Origin: Oscillospiraceae bacterium MB08-C2-2
GTDB taxonomy: Bacteria; Bacillota; Clostridia; Oscillospirales; Ruminococcaceae
Direction of reading: 5' to 3'
Assembly: GCA_035621215.1 (NCBI GenBank)
Contig: CP141729.1
Span: forward strand, 1,386,944-1,450,943
DNA length: 64,000 nt
Shown: one piece after another, positions 23,937 through 31,778 of the stretch
Layout of the letters: every line of letters begins with the position of its first letter
Numbering within the stretch: the stretch's first letter is position 1
The notes under the pieces: generated by a model
Told to the model about the DNA's origin: nothing
The model's database searches: none
Seen by the model: the letters and a program-made list of their open reading frames with translations, nothing else
Position numbers and translations under genes: made by a program

Positions 23937-25655
23937 ATGGAAGAGATCTATGAAGCTGTAAACAGTACCGTGTTTTCCGTATGGTTTCTGATTGGAGCAG
24001 TGCTTGTGTTCTTTATGCAAGGCGGCTTTGCAATGGTAGAAACCGGATTTACCCGAGCAAAAAATGCCGGTAATATCATTATGAAGAACTTGATGGATTT
24101 CTGTATCGGAACTGTCGTCTTTTTATTTTTGGGCTACAGCCTGATGATGTCAGAAAACTATCTTTTCGGCCTCATTGGCATTCCGAACTTGCAGATCTTC
24201 ACCAACTTCTCAGAGTTCAATTTCTCCAGCTTTGTATTCAATCTCGTATTCTGTGCAACGGCCGCAACCATTGTTTCCGGAGCTATGGCAGAGCGAACCA
24301 AATTTTCCGCCTATTGTATATACAGTGGAATCATCAGCTTGGTTGTTTATCCCATTGAAGCAGGCTGGGTGTGGAATCCCCAGGGGTGGCTGGCCAATTT
24401 AGGCTACATAGATTTTGCCGGTTCCTCTGTTATCCACATGGTGGGCGGTCTTACCTCTCTGATTGGTGCTATAATTGTAGGCCCCCGTATTGGAAAATAC
24501 ACCACTGATCCCCAGACCGGCAAAAAAATATCCCACGCTATTCCCGGTCACTCGATCACATTGGGTGCCTTGGGTGTGTTTATCTTATGGTTCTGCTGGT
24601 ATGGATTTAATGGTGCAGCGGCTACGAATCTGGAGCAGCTTGGCTCAATTCTGCTCACCACTACTCTCGCGCCTGCCGTTGCCACCTGTGTTGCCATGGT
24701 CTTTACATGGATCAAAAATGGCAAACCCGATGTCTCCATGTCGCTGAACGGCTCCTTGGCCGGTCTTGTTGCAATCACAGCGGGGTGTTCTGTAGTGGAT
24801 GCCTTCGGCTCTATTGTTATCGGCGCTGTTGCCGGTATTCTAATTGTGGCGGCTGTTGAATTTATCGACATGAAGCTGCATGTTGACGATCCTGTTGGCG
24901 CTATCGCCGTTCATGGTGCCAACGGCATATGGGGTACCATTGCAGTTGGTTTATTTGCAACGGATAAGGCACCCCTCGCTTCTACCAACGGGCTGTTCTA
25001 CGGCGGTGGCTTCGGCCAGTTGGGTATTCAGCTGCTTGGAATTACATCCATCCTCCTTTGGACAGCTATAACCATGACCATCATTTTTTTGATGATCAAA
25101 AAATTTCATGGTCTGCGTGTCTGTGCAGAAGACGAAATTCAAGGCCTCGACCTGCCTGAGCACGGCTTGGTAAGCAGCTATGCCGACTTTATGATCGCCG
25201 TTCCTATTCCCGAAATGGGCACATTGCCCGCTGTAAAGCCCGCTGTTTCTGTTCCCGCCGAGGTTGCCATTCCGGTTAGGGATGTTTCCAGCGGAACCGC
25301 CAAGCTGACCAAAATAACGATCATCACCAACCAAAACCGATTTGCCACTTTGCAGAATCATCTGGATACTCTCGGAATTACCGGTATCACAGTAACCAAT
25401 GTTTTGGGGTATGGTATGCAGAAGGGTTATCAACAGGTTTATCGCGGTGTTCCCATTGAGGCAAAGCTTTTGCCCAAAGTAAAAGTTGATATTATTATAA
25501 GCAAAATTCCTGTTGAGCTGTTGATCAAAACAGTTAAGGATGCTCTTTATACAGGCAACGTGGGTGACGGCAAGATCTTTGTCTACGATGTGGAAAATGT
25601 CGTGAAGGTCAGAACCGGCGAAGAAGGCTACGCCGCCCTGCAGGACGAAGATTAA
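23937..25655 (+). CDS. amt: Ammonium channel fused to a C-terminal PII domain
   Basis: Residues 1 to about 410 are an Amt/Rh ammonium channel with 11 membrane segments, including FMQGGFAMVETGFTRAKN. The probable pore histidines are H167 (in IHMVGG) and H326 (in VHGANGIWG). After a ~45-residue Pro/Val linker, residues about 457-565 form a complete PII (GlnB/GlnK) domain: KITIITN start, T-loop GYQQVYRG with the conserved Tyr at 502, LLPKVKVDI, and the GDGKIFVYDVE nucleotide-site motif. Normally the PII protein GlnK is a separate trimer that plugs Amt. Here plug and pore are one chain with matching trimeric symmetry. AGGAGG precedes the ATG. The gene is monocistronic with its own terminator. Confidence 0.93.
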   Translation: MEEIYEAVNSTVFSVWFLIGAVLVFFMQGGFAMVETGFTRAKNAGNIIMKNLMDFCIGTVVFLFLGYSLMMSENYLFGLIGIPNLQIFTNFSEFNFSSFVFNLVFCATAATIVSGAMAERTKFSAYCIYSGIISLVVYPIEAGWVWNPQGWLANLGYIDFAGSSVIHMVGGLTSLIGAIIVGPRIGKYTTDPQTGKKISHAIPGHSITLGALGVFILWFCWYGFNGAAATNLEQLGSILLTTTLAPAVATCVAMVFTWIKNGKPDVSMSLNGSLAGLVAITAGCSVVDAFGSIVIGAVAGILIVAAVEFIDMKLHVDDPVGAIAVHGANGIWGTIAVGLFATDKAPLASTNGLFYGGGFGQLGIQLLGITSILLWTAITMTIIFLMIKKFHGLRVCAEDEIQGLDLPEHGLVSSYADFMIAVPIPEMGTLPAVKPAVSVPAEVAIPVRDVSSGTAKLTKITIITNQNRFATLQNHLDTLGITGITVTNVLGYGMQKGYQQVYRGVPIEAKLLPKVKVDIIISKIPVELLIKTVKDALYTGNVGDGKIFVYDVENVVKVRTGEEGYAALQDED

Positions 25656-25790
25656 TTCCGCTGGTTATGGGCGGCAAAACGCTTCATTCCGCATCCCGCC
25701 ACAACCTGCCATACAAACCGGTTCTCCGGATTTTATATGGATTTCACTTGACTCCAAGCCTATTTTAGCTGGATATTCCTCTGGCTGAAA

Positions 25791-25826
25791 ACAGAAAAGA
25801 GAGAGCTTTCGCTCTCTCTTTTCTGT
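25791..25826. terminator. Terminator between amt and the convergent hypothetical gene
   Basis: A 16-bp perfect stem (25791-25806 with 25811-25826) encloses a TTTC loop. The stem is A/T-rich at its base, so it works in either direction. Confidence 0.85.
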
Positions 25827-25837
25827 TGTTGGGCCGC

Positions 25838-26269
25838 TTATTCCACAGGAGCATAGAAAAAGGTTGTGTTATCCACAATTCTGCACCATGTCTGATGCTC
25901 CAAAACATGAATGATCTGGCTGCGGGTTGCGCCCTTTCCAACTGCCTTCGCTATATCCGTAATGCGAATCAGCTGATCGGCATTTTGTTTAAAAACCTCC
26001 AGAAGCTGTTCCCGCAAAGCATCTGTGTTGGGGGCAGCCTTTGCTTTTACAGGCTTAAAGCTGGGGCGTTGATCCGGATGCTTTTTAAAATAAAGCGCAT
26101 ACACGGATTTTATCCGGCTCAGCAGAACAGGCGAAATATGAATCAGCTCCGGCAGCTCCTCAAACCGACAATTCACCAAATCCCGCATTCGTTTATAGTT
26201 ATGCAGCTCGCAGTAATTAAGGAATGAGCTGTAGCTTTCGTTGCAGTAGATTTCCTTGATTTCATCCAT
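25838..26269 (-). CDS. Hypothetical protein with possible winged-helix C-terminus (143 aa)
   Basis: I do not recognise a named family. The 143-residue protein has an N-terminal part whose region MRDLVNCRFEELPELIHISP resembles a helix-hairpin-helix. A basic linker (KPVKAKAAPN) follows. The C-terminal half (LLEVFKQNADQLIRITDIAK, then VGKGATRSQIIHVLEH) looks like a small winged-helix DNA-binding fold. A DNA-binding role is possible but not demonstrated. The ATG at 26269 follows AAAGGA at good distance; the 22 upstream in-frame codons have no ribosome site. It stands alone between the amt terminator and the Cys-rich small gene. Confidence 0.6.
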   Translation of the reverse strand: MDEIKEIYCNESYSSFLNYCELHNYKRMRDLVNCRFEELPELIHISPVLLSRIKSVYALYFKKHPDQRPSFKPVKAKAAPNTDALREQLLEVFKQNADQLIRITDIAKAVGKGATRSQIIHVLEHQTWCRIVDNTTFFYAPVE

Positions 26270-26450
26270 TTTGGTATTCCTTTCGCTTTTGATGACACAA
26301 ATAGCTATTATACCCGGAAACGCTTTTGGATACAACCCTTATTATCCGGCAAGACGTCTTGATCTCGTATGGTTTTTCACCTATATGAGCTTTTGGGCAT
26401 AACCTATAGTGCAGTCTCTTTTGCAAATACACTATGTTAGGATGAGATTT

Positions 26451-26567
26451 ATGTGGATTTGGCTTTTGCTTTTGCTGGGCGTCGGCGGCTGTGGCCGCAA
26501 TTGTTCCTGCCGGGGAAATAGCTGTGGATGCGGGAGAAACCAATGCTCCTGCAGACGTGGCTGCTAG
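26451..26567 (+). CDS. Tiny cysteine-rich exported or membrane-anchored protein (38 aa)
   Basis: A 38-codon frame opens at an ATG preceded by AGGATGAG and closes with TAG. The product has a short hydrophobic start (MWIWLLLLLGVGG) and then a 25-residue tail with eight cysteines at positions 14, 18, 20, 25, 27, 32, 34 and 38. Several are in CxC pairs separated by Arg/Gly/Asn. Its own terminator begins 15 bases after the stop codon, which supports a real, monocistronic gene. CxC-rich tails bind metals or form disulfides, but no family is recognised. A non-coding explanation cannot be excluded. Confidence 0.6.
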   Translation: MWIWLLLLLGVGGCGRNCSCRGNSCGCGRNQCSCRRGC

Positions 26568-26581
26568 CCAATTATATAGAA

Positions 26582-26612
26582 AGGGGCCGGACGAAAGTCT
26601 GGCTCCTTTTTT
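26582..26612 (+). terminator. Terminator of the Cys-rich small gene
   Basis: AGGGGCCGGAC (26582-26592) pairs with GTCTGGCTCCT (26597-26607) across a GAAA tetraloop, with two G-T pairs. It is followed by TTTTTTAG. Confidence 0.85.
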
Positions 26613-26641
26613 AGTTTATCGGTTTTTCACAATACAGCACA

Positions 26642-26670
26642 TTGACAATTATTCATATCTTGCTTATACT
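26642..26670 (+). promoter_or_regulatory. Consensus promoter for the MFS exporter gene
   Basis: TTGACA (26642-26647) and TATACT (26665-26670) are separated by 17 bases, about 100 bases ahead of the MFS gene. Confidence 0.75.
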
Positions 26671-26767
26671 ACCTTGTGAATAGGATAAACAACACGGCCA
26701 GCTTTTTTCACCTATGAGATCACTTTTGTCTATCTGGAGCCAAACTATAACGATCAAAGGATACATT

Positions 26768-27994
26768 ATGATAAATTGGAAACGTAAATTTCTCTTTCTG
26801 GGAGTGGGTCAGGCTGCTTCAATTCTCACCAGCTCCATCATGCAGATGGCTTTGGTGTGGTATCTCACGCAGCGAACAGGCTCAGCCGCCGTGATCACCA
26901 TGTCTACTCTCTCCGGTTATCTGCCCCGAGCCATTCTGGGTATGTTCACCGGCGCCTTCATCGACCGATACGACCGCAGAAAGATTATGGTGCTTTCGGA
27001 TTCGGTTATCGCTTTGGCTGCTGTTTTGCTGGCCGGGGTGGCGCTGTTGACTGAAATCCCCATATGGCTGATTTTCCTGATTTTATGTATCCGCTCTGTG
27101 GGGGCGGCTTTTCACTCGCCCTCGCTCAATGCTATTATCCCCTCCATTGTTCCCAAAGAGGAGCTGGCACGGTATGCCGGCTTCCTGCAAGGCTTCGAAT
27201 CGGTCTCTATGATACTCAGCCCGGCCCTGGCCGCCTTTTTGTTCAGCATATGGGAGCTAAGCGCCATTGTGCTTTTGGATGTTCTGGGTGCCGCCGTTGC
27301 TGTTGCCATCGTATTGCTGCTTCGCCTCCCCAAAAGCAATGCCTCCCATTCAACGGAAAAAGTGCATATCTGGCGGGATACCAAAGAAGGCTTGGCAGTG
27401 CTGCGCCGGGAAAAGGGTATGATTGCTATACTGGTAATCAGTTCGCTGTATGCCTTTATCTACTTCCCCATTGGCTCTCTGTATCCGCTGATCACCATGA
27501 CCTATTTTGGCGGCAGTGTGGCCGATTCCAGCGTTGTGGAGATGGTATTTGCCGGAGGCACTCTGGCGGGCGCCCTATTGCTTGGGTGGATCGGCAAGAA
27601 AATCCACAAAGTAGCCGCTATCGCTGCTTCCATCGGAATTTATGGGTTGGGCGCAACCTTTTCCGGCCTACTCTCCCCAAGCAGCCTGCCCTTTTTTATT
27701 CTCATATCCGGGGTTATGGGCATCACCATCCCCTTTTTCTATGGGCTGCGAACCGCCATTTTTCAGAGCCGCATCCCCAACGAATATCTGGGCAGAGTTC
27801 TGTCGCTGGTCTATAGTGTCAGCCTTTTCGCCACACCGGTTGGCCTGCTGATGGGAGGCGGTTTTTCCGAGCTGGCCGGTGTGCAGAATTGCTTCTTGAT
27901 TTGCGGAATACTGGCACTTTGCTTGGCCTTGGTCATGTTTTTTACACCCTCTATCCGCAATAGCTGCAACGACCCGCAGGAGCCGACTGCGTGA
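26768..27994 (+). CDS. MFS exporter (macrolide-efflux/EntS-like group)
   Basis: The 408-residue protein has 12 predicted membrane segments. The short loop-2 motif GAFIDRYDRRKIM is typical of the MFS_3 group, which includes MefA-type drug exporters and EntS-type siderophore exporters. The ATG at 26768 follows AAAGGA. It is a one-gene unit between a clear promoter and a strong terminator. The exported compound cannot be told from sequence. Confidence 0.82.
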   Translation: MINWKRKFLFLGVGQAASILTSSIMQMALVWYLTQRTGSAAVITMSTLSGYLPRAILGMFTGAFIDRYDRRKIMVLSDSVIALAAVLLAGVALLTEIPIWLIFLILCIRSVGAAFHSPSLNAIIPSIVPKEELARYAGFLQGFESVSMILSPALAAFLFSIWELSAIVLLDVLGAAVAVAIVLLLRLPKSNASHSTEKVHIWRDTKEGLAVLRREKGMIAILVISSLYAFIYFPIGSLYPLITMTYFGGSVADSSVVEMVFAGGTLAGALLLGWIGKKIHKVAAIAASIGIYGLGATFSGLLSPSSLPFFILISGVMGITIPFFYGLRTAIFQSRIPNEYLGRVLSLVYSVSLFATPVGLLMGGGFSELAGVQNCFLICGILALCLALVMFFTPSIRNSCNDPQEPTA

Positions 27995-28008
27995 TCGGCT
28001 TTCATTTA

Positions 28009-28056
28009 AATAATAGAACAGGCTCCGCTGTATAAAGCGGAGCCTGTTCTATTATT
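28009..28056. terminator. Strong bidirectional terminator
   Basis: A 21-bp perfect stem (28009-28029 with 28036-28056) with a 6-nt loop sits between the convergent MFS and histidine kinase genes. Confidence 0.92.
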
Positions 28057-28081
28057 TAGTGTCTTTTGCAGGGGAATCCGA

Positions 28082-29320
28082 CTAAAAAGTCACGGTAAAG
28101 CGTATCCATGTGCCTTCCTTCCCTGCCACGGCAATTTTGCCTTTGTGAAGCTCCACCAAGGATTTTGCAATGGCTAATCCAAGTCCATAACCCCCGGTCT
28201 GAATGGAGCGGGATGCATCACTGCGGTAAAACCGTTCAAATATCCGCTCTTTTTCCTGCTCGGAAATCCCGGCACCGGTGTTGTATACTTCCAGCACATT
28301 TTTCTCGTTTTCCCGCCGCAGAGTAACCTTTATTTGATCTTCTTTTCCCGAATGCTTGATGGCGTTATCCACCAAAATGGCCACAAGCTGCTTAATCTGA
28401 GGCTCTCCACCCGTATACCGCAGCCCCTCCGGCACATCATAGTCAAAGTGTTTCCCATCTTCAAAGGCCCTGCTTTCAAATGCCAAAAGGGTGCTCAAAA
28501 CCGCACGGCTTAAATCAAACTCGGATACCACCAATTGGTTGGCTCCTTCATCCGCTCTGGCCAGTGCAAGCAGGTCGTGAACCAGCCGGTTCATCCGGTC
28601 GGCCTGATCTCGGATTTGCTGTAAGCGAATGTTTGCACCGATTTCATTTTCCAGCACATCCACACTGGCTGAAATAATGGTCAGCGGTGTTTTCAGTTCA
28701 TGGCTGGCATCCGAAACAAACTGGCGCTGCTTGGCAAAGGTTGCCTTCACCGGCCTGACCACCCACCCGGATAAAAGCAGGGAAAAACCAAACAACAGCA
28801 CACAGGTAATGGCCGTGACAATCAGCGAAATATAAATCAGCTCATCCAGTATTTTGAGCTCCCGGCTGTTTTCCACAAATACGACAATTTTGCCGTAGTC
28901 CTTCTCCTCTACAAGATACCGGTAATTGCCATAGGAGCCCTGAACCTTTCCCGTCTCCAGAACCGCCTCCGAATAGGTCACCGCTTCTTCTTTGGTAAAG
29001 CCGAACATCATGTCATGCTGCACCTGCAAAACCTGACCCTGCTCATCCAGCTTAACAAAAAACAGACGGGCTGTGCGCATAGACTGGAAATCCGAGTGAG
29101 GCGGTTTTTTGGGCTCGGGGGGCTTTTCCCCTTCTGCACGGCTGGGAGGCACTAAAAACTCCACACCATCCTGCTCCACCACCATTTGCAGGAGCTGATC
29201 GGCCTGCTCTGCATTGCGGACATACATAAAAATATTCAGAGTTGCCACCAGCACGGTAAAAACCAGCAGCAGAACCCCCATCATAATGCCGATAAATTTG
29301 ATCTGCAGCCGTTTGATCAT
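28082..29320 (-). CDS. Membrane sensor histidine kinase (OmpR-system partner)
   Basis: The 412-residue protein has two membrane segments (about residues 10-33 and 160-185) flanking an extracytoplasmic sensor of ~125 residues that contains a Pro/Lys-rich stretch (EKPPEPKKPPHS). The kinase core follows: phospho-acceptor His in FVSDASHELKTPLT, N-box VDNAIKHS, and G boxes TGAGISEQE and GYGLGLAIAKS. Its ATG overlaps the stop of the response-regulator gene (ATGA), so the two are coupled. The pair diverges from the VTC-DUF4956-CotH operon, which it probably controls (inference from position and the repeats at 30306-30334). Confidence 0.9.
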   Translation of the reverse strand: MIKRLQIKFIGIMMGVLLLVFTVLVATLNIFMYVRNAEQADQLLQMVVEQDGVEFLVPPSRAEGEKPPEPKKPPHSDFQSMRTARLFFVKLDEQGQVLQVQHDMMFGFTKEEAVTYSEAVLETGKVQGSYGNYRYLVEEKDYGKIVVFVENSRELKILDELIYISLIVTAITCVLLFGFSLLLSGWVVRPVKATFAKQRQFVSDASHELKTPLTIISASVDVLENEIGANIRLQQIRDQADRMNRLVHDLLALARADEGANQLVVSEFDLSRAVLSTLLAFESRAFEDGKHFDYDVPEGLRYTGGEPQIKQLVAILVDNAIKHSGKEDQIKVTLRRENEKNVLEVYNTGAGISEQEKERIFERFYRSDASRSIQTGGYGLGLAIAKSLVELHKGKIAVAGKEGTWIRFTVTF

Positions 29321-29991
29321 TCTGCTTCCTCCATGGTATAACCCACGCCGCGCACTGCTTTAATTTGTAGGGGTGAACCAATTACAGCCAGCTTCTTGCG
29401 GATAAAGGAAATATACACCTCAATGGCGTTGTATTCCGCATCGCTCTCATAGCCCCATATTTTTTCAACAAACCGTTCCTTGGGGATAATCTGCCGGTGA
29501 TTCTGCATGAGCATTTCCATAATCTGATATTCCTTCTGCCCCAACTTCACCGAGCTTCCCTTATAGCTCAGCTCGTAGCTGCGCTTGCCCAGCTGGGTTC
29601 CTCCGCAGGCCAGTTCATCACCGGTGAAGTCTCCCTTCCGGCGGGAAATGGCCCGCAGGCGAGCCAACAGCTCACCGGAAACAAAAGGCTTAGTGAGGTA
29701 ATCATCCGCCCCGATATCCAGACCCGTTATTTTATCTTCCACCTCGGATTTTGCTGTGAGAAGCAGCACCGGGGTGGAGTTGTTTTTTTCCCGCAATGAG
29801 CGCAGAACCTCAAGGCCGTTCTTTTTGGGGAGCATGATATCCAATACAATGACATCGTAGATACCGGTCATGGCGTATTCCTCGCCGGAAAGACCATCGC
29901 AAACGGCATCCACCGCATATTTATTCTGCTTCATTAGAGCAACCAGCACATCGGAAAGCTGAGGCTCATCCTCTATGATTAATACATTCAT
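29317..29991 (-). CDS. OmpR/PhoB-family response regulator
   Basis: The 224-residue protein has a receiver domain (acidic pocket IEDE, phospho-acceptor Asp near residue 51 in YDVIVLDIMLPKKNG, conserved LTAKSEVEDK Lys region). A winged-helix domain of the OmpR type follows (about 130-222, containing IWGYESDAEYNAIEVYISFIRKKL). The ATG at 29991 is chosen for the AGGAGGGG just upstream. The seven-hairpin repeat element begins only 29 bases ahead of the start codon, so it lies in this gene's leader or promoter. Confidence 0.92.
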   Translation of the reverse strand: MNVLIIEDEPQLSDVLVALMKQNKYAVDAVCDGLSGEEYAMTGIYDVIVLDIMLPKKNGLEVLRSLREKNNSTPVLLLTAKSEVEDKITGLDIGADDYLTKPFVSGELLARLRAISRRKGDFTGDELACGGTQLGKRSYELSYKGSSVKLGQKEYQIMEMLMQNHRQIIPKERFVEKIWGYESDAEYNAIEVYISFIRKKLAVIGSPLQIKAVRGVGYTMEEAE

Positions 29992-30020
29992 AATGAAACC
30001 CCTCCTCTTGCCCTTTAATA

Positions 30021-30279
30021 TAATGTCCACTGAACAAATGCGCTTTGCGAAGCGCATTTGCAAACAGAGCATTTTTTGCTCTGTTTGACGGCAAAACAGG
30101 CCTGTTTTGCCGTTTCAGATGCATTGATTGACTGCCTGAAAGGATTTGCGGACACACGCCGCAAATCCTTTGTGCAAAGTTTTTTGCCTTATTCGGCAAA
30201 AAACCTTGCACCCAAGCAATTCAAAAACGCCGTCAAAGAATTGCTATTGTCGCGTTTTTGAATTGTTCAACAGGTATTA
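30021..30279. repeat. Seven-hairpin structured repeat element, copy 1
   Basis: A 259-bp element is bounded by imperfect terminal inverted repeats (TAATGTCCACTGAACAA at 30021-30037; its partner at 30263-30279). It consists almost wholly of consecutive hairpins: 30035-30060 (11-bp stem), 30061-30087 (11 bp), 30088-30113 (13-bp loopless palindrome), 30113-30141, 30139-30171 (13 bp), 30172-30211 and 30217-30265 (14 bp). A second copy in the same orientation lies at 53534-53791. It carries no gene. Size and ends resemble a non-autonomous mobile element (MITE), but the string of hairpins is unusual. Confidence 0.9.
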
Positions 30280-30305
30280 TTATAGCAGAAATACTTGAAC
30301 AAAAC

Positions 30306-30349
30306 TTGAAAGGAATCTCAAGGTATCTTCAAGGCTGCCGGTTTATTCT
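30306..30349 (+). promoter_or_regulatory. Promoter with direct repeats for the VTC-CotH operon
   Basis: AAGG recurs at 30310, 30320 and 30331 inside similar 8-9 base units (TTGAAAGG, TCTCAAGG, TCTTCAAGG), a 10-11 base period typical of OmpR/PhoB boxes. They end where a -35 box would be, and TATTCT (30344-30349) can serve as -10. This fits activation by the divergent response regulator. Confidence 0.55.
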
Positions 30350-30382
30350 TGGTGCATAGCCAAACCGCAAGGAGGTTCCACT

Positions 30383-31057
30383 ATGAAAGCAAGACACGAA
30401 TTCAAGCACAGTCTCAATTATATGGATTACATCATTCTGCGTAACAAGCTCCGGGCTATTCTCCCCCACGATGACAATGTGGATGCAAACGGAGAATATA
30501 AAATCCGCAGCCTCTATTTTGATACACCCGGGGATAAGGCGCTGCTGGAAAAACTGAACGGCTTTAACCGCAGAGAAAAGTTCCGCCTGCGCCGCTATAA
30601 CGATGATACGCAGTTTGTTCGGCTGGAAAAGAAAAGCAAAATCAGCGGCCTTTGCTACAAGCAGTCTGCCAGCCTTTCCCGAGAGGAGGTCAAACTGCTC
30701 CTTCAGGGGCAGTGGGATTGGATGATTCAGCAGGAGCGGCCCCTTGTAGCTGAGCTTTACAGCAAAATGAATGGCCAGCTTTTACAGCCCAAAACCATTG
30801 TGGATTATGTGCGGGAGCCTTTTATTTATCCGGCCGGTAATGTCCGCATTACCTTTGACCGGGATATCCGCACCGGGCTGCAATCCAAAGCCTTTTTAGA
30901 CAACGATCTGCCCACCGTTCCGGCAGGGAATGAAATTGTTCTGCTGGAGGTCAAATACGATGAGTTCATTCCGGGCTTTATAGCGGATTTGCTGCAATTG
31001 GGCAACCGAAAAGCCTCTGCCTGCTCCAAATACGCCCTATGCCGGATTTACGGCTAA
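30383..31057 (+). CDS. VTC-domain protein (polyphosphate-polymerase-like fold)
   Basis: The 224-residue protein carries the VTC domain known from the yeast vacuolar polyphosphate polymerase. It shows the basic strand pattern RHEFKHSLNY, KIRSLYFDTP, RREKFRLRRYN and FVRLEKKSKISG, and the acidic EIVLLEVKYDEF near the C-terminus. The tunnel-lining Arg/Lys and Glu residues are present, so nucleotide- or phosphate-dependent activity is plausible. In many bacteria this gene stands next to DUF4956 and CotH genes exactly as here. The product of the trio is not established. AAGGAGG precedes the ATG. Confidence 0.85.
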   Translation: MKARHEFKHSLNYMDYIILRNKLRAILPHDDNVDANGEYKIRSLYFDTPGDKALLEKLNGFNRREKFRLRRYNDDTQFVRLEKKSKISGLCYKQSASLSREEVKLLLQGQWDWMIQQERPLVAELYSKMNGQLLQPKTIVDYVREPFIYPAGNVRITFDRDIRTGLQSKAFLDNDLPTVPAGNEIVLLEVKYDEFIPGFIADLLQLGNRKASACSKYALCRIYG

Positions 31058-31095
31058 AGCTACAAAAAAATAAATATATAAAGGAGATTGTTTCC

Positions 31096-31767
31096 ATGAC
31101 ATTCAGCGATATTTTTAAATCAAGCTTTCTTGAAAATGTTACCAGCGTTTCCATTCTTGATATGGTGTTATCCCTCGGCCTCGCCTTTGGTCTGGGTGTG
31201 TTCATTTTTCTGATCTACAAGAAAACCTTTAAGGGTGTGATGTATTCCGCCAGCTTTGGCGTTTCTCTCATTGCTCTGAGCATGGTCACCACTCTGGTGA
31301 TTCTGGCTGTCACCAGCAACGTTGTGCTTTCTCTTGGTATGGTGGGTGCCCTTTCTATCGTTCGTTTCCGCACGGCCATCAAGGAGCCGCTGGATATTGT
31401 ATTCCTGTTCTGGTCCATTGCAGCCGGTATTGTGCTGGCCGCCGGTATGATCCCCTTGGCCGTATTCGGCAGTCTCTTAATCGGCATTACTCTGCTGGTA
31501 TTTGTAAACCGCAATTCCATGGATACCCCCTATATTGTTGTGCTTTCCTGCTCGGACGCAGAGAGTGAAAAGACGGTGACGGAACAGCTTAAGAGCTTTG
31601 TAAAAAAGAGTGTGATCAAAAGCAAAACCGTTAATCAAAGGGGAATTGAACTCAACTATGAAATTCGCCTTAAATCGGAAGATACCGCTTTTGTCAATTC
31701 ACTGTGCCAGCTGCCCGGCGTACAAAATGTGGTGCTGGTCAGCTATAACGGTGAATATATGGGATAG
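31096..31767 (+). CDS. DUF4956 membrane protein
   Basis: The 223-residue protein has three or four membrane segments (about residues 20-140). The conserved DUF4956 core GMVGALSIVRFRTAIKEPLD follows the second pair. A cytoplasmic C-terminal domain follows (KTVTEQLKSFVKKSVIKSK and on), shaped like a small alpha/beta ligand-binding unit. DUF4956 proteins are the usual partners of VTC-domain and CotH proteins. A role in membrane coupling of that system is inferred. The ATG at 31096 follows AAGGAG. It lies 38 bases after the VTC gene and 11 before CotH. Confidence 0.85.
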   Translation: MTFSDIFKSSFLENVTSVSILDMVLSLGLAFGLGVFIFLIYKKTFKGVMYSASFGVSLIALSMVTTLVILAVTSNVVLSLGMVGALSIVRFRTAIKEPLDIVFLFWSIAAGIVLAAGMIPLAVFGSLLIGITLLVFVNRNSMDTPYIVVLSCSDAESEKTVTEQLKSFVKKSVIKSKTVNQRGIELNYEIRLKSEDTAFVNSLCQLPGVQNVVLVSYNGEYMG

Positions 31768-31778
31768 GAGAATCAACT

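Noticed and set aside
30021-30279. CRISPR array or tRNA-like cluster in the hairpin element
   Set aside because: The hairpins have different sequences and spacing and there is no repeat-spacer alternation. No cas genes are in the window.
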